From Novosphingobium album (ex Hu et al. 2023) (GTDB taxonomy: Bacteria > Pseudomonadota > Alphaproteobacteria > Sphingomonadales > Sphingomonadaceae), in contig NZ_JALHLE010000009.1 in assembly GCF_022832385.1 (NCBI RefSeq), positions 124,001 through 188,000 on the forward strand: DNA of 64,000 bases, written 5' to 3'. This document shows, piece by piece, positions 63,619 through 64,000 of the stretch (positions within the stretch are counted from its first letter, which is position 1; each line of letters opens with the position of its first letter). A model generated the notes under the pieces. It was not told the origin of the DNA. It made no database searches and saw only the letters and a list, made by a program, of their open reading frames with translations. The translations under genes and the position numbers were made by a program.

Positions 63619-63663
63619 TTCGTAATGATGGGGCCACAGGTTCGAGTCCTGTAAGCGGCACCA
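63619..63663. repeat. attR core
   Basis: The third exact 45-bp copy of the tRNA-Thr 3' end. After CCA the sequence departs from that following the other two copies, so this is the right boundary. Confidence 0.93.
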
Positions 63664-63774
63664 TTTCCCTGTTCGCGAAAGCCCGCGAAAGGTTGAAAAA
63701 ATCCCGAAAATCTGCGAAAAATGACATCGGCCTTGCCGCTGATGACCGCCTTTGTTGGCCTGTAGCCGGACAAA

Positions 63775-63816
63775 TTTGGGGGCCTTTTGAAAGCCCCGAC
63801 TTGAAAGGCCCCCAAA
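63775..63816. repeat. Perfect 13-bp inverted repeat
   Basis: TTTGGGGGCCTTT (63775-63787) and AAAGGCCCCCAAA (63804-63816), 16-nt loop, right before an ATG. Confidence 0.85.
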
Positions 63817-63873
63817 ATGGCTTTGACCGATTCCGTAATCCGCGCCCGCAAGCAAGGTGGTGCCAGGCGATGA
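63817..63873 (+). pseudogene. Possible integrase N-terminal stub
   Basis: ALTDSVIRARK after the ATG is like the MALTDxAIRxxKP start of DUF4102 tyrosine integrases, but a stop comes after 18 codons. It may mark an older insertion at this site. Confidence 0.4.
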
Positions 63874-63928
63874 CTTCAAGGATACCGAAATCCGCCAGCT
63901 GAAGCGCCATTTGGCCCGGGTGACCTAG
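63869..63928 (+). pseudogene. Possible IS3-family OrfA fragment
   Basis: The frame DTEIRQLKRHLARVT resembles the leucine-zipper end of IS3 OrfA proteins (E/D-x-EIRxLxRELARVTEERD), cut by TAG. Too short to be sure. Confidence 0.35.
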
Positions 63929-64000
63929 CACTCGACCCGCGCGCTGATCCGATGAAAGAACGGACGATGTGGCGTGCTGTGGCGACTGAAGGTGTGGAAC

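Larger units (their letters stand above)
54318..63663. mobile_element. Element B: integrative element with integrase and ATPase
   Basis: Bounded by the middle and right att copies. It holds a tyrosine integrase, a RepA/AAA_25-like ATPase, octamer repeat arrays, many small genes and two AT-rich cargo genes at its two ends. No capsid, terminase, relaxase or type IV secretion genes are seen, so it is not a self-transmissible conjugative element; a phage-satellite-like or mobilisable element fits best. Confidence 0.85.
63664..64000. other. Region beyond attR with remnants
   Basis: No intact gene. It begins with spaced GCGAAA motifs (63674-63720), then holds the 13-bp inverted repeat and two short gene relics. 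Right end of the window. Confidence 0.5.

Noticed and set aside
54318..63663. Element B as a prophage
   Set aside because: No capsid, tail, terminase, lysis or repressor genes are recognisable, and it is only 9.3 kb.
54318..63663. Element B as a self-transmissible conjugative element
   Set aside because: No relaxase, coupling protein or type IV secretion gene is seen.

Overview
The window is GC-rich chromosomal DNA of an alphaproteobacterium. The aa3-type cytochrome oxidase operon with ctaB, ctaG, DUF983 and SURF1 genes running into thrC, the DSQVHFREPG-type dihydroorotase, and the general protein style point to Sphingomonadales. A Novosphingobium-like organism is my inference, not something the sequence proves.

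Bases 1-32,345 are mostly conserved housekeeping DNA. They hold a partial dihydroorotase gene, an HPP membrane protein, a nitroreductase, and a pirin gene divergent from a LysR regulator. Next come YgfZ, two related GNAT acetyltransferases, ribosomal proteins L27 and L21, molybdopterin genes (moaE, moaD, moaA) overlapping a Rossmann-like gene and folB, and two methyltransferases. The respiratory block reads leftwards as coxB, ctaD, ctaB, a 44-aa protein, ctaG, coxC, DUF983, SURF1, thrC. Divergent from it lie pyrE, pdxJ, acpS and lepB, then a DUF3089 hydrolase gene and ruvX. A leftward amino-acid block argH, lptM-like, lysA, cysG-N follows, with a TlpA-like lipoprotein divergent from argH.

Bases 32,353-46,867 look like a catabolic cluster for an unidentified hydrophobic or cyclic substrate: sulfotransferase, VOC protein, Rieske oxygenase, MFS transporter, EthD protein, PPOX flavoprotein, SMP-30/NHL lactonase-like protein, SDR, Baeyer-Villiger-type monooxygenase, acyl-CoA ligase and enoyl-CoA hydratase. 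A perfect 14-bp palindrome sits just upstream of the last of these.

The most interesting part is 47,071-63,663, a 16.6-kb island in the 3' end of a tRNA-Thr(CGT) gene. A 45-bp att core occurs three times (47,071, 54,318, 63,619), so two elements sit in tandem. Their left ends (about 110 bp) and right ends (about 179 bp) are also homologous. Element A (7.2 kb) has no integrase and carries a leftward cassette of exported proteins and lipoproteins plus an AraC-type regulator. Element B (9.3 kb) carries a tyrosine integrase, a RepA/AAA_25-like ATPase, a 92-aa protein sharing the ATPase's C-terminal motif, octamer repeat arrays, a duplicated leader-gene-hairpin module, several tiny translationally coupled proteins, and two AT-rich cargo genes. 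One cargo gene encodes a 519-aa protein with coiled coil, TPR-like repeats and two membrane helices, next to attR; it is my best candidate for an undescribed effector. Beyond attR lie apparent remnants of another integrase and an IS3-type transposase.
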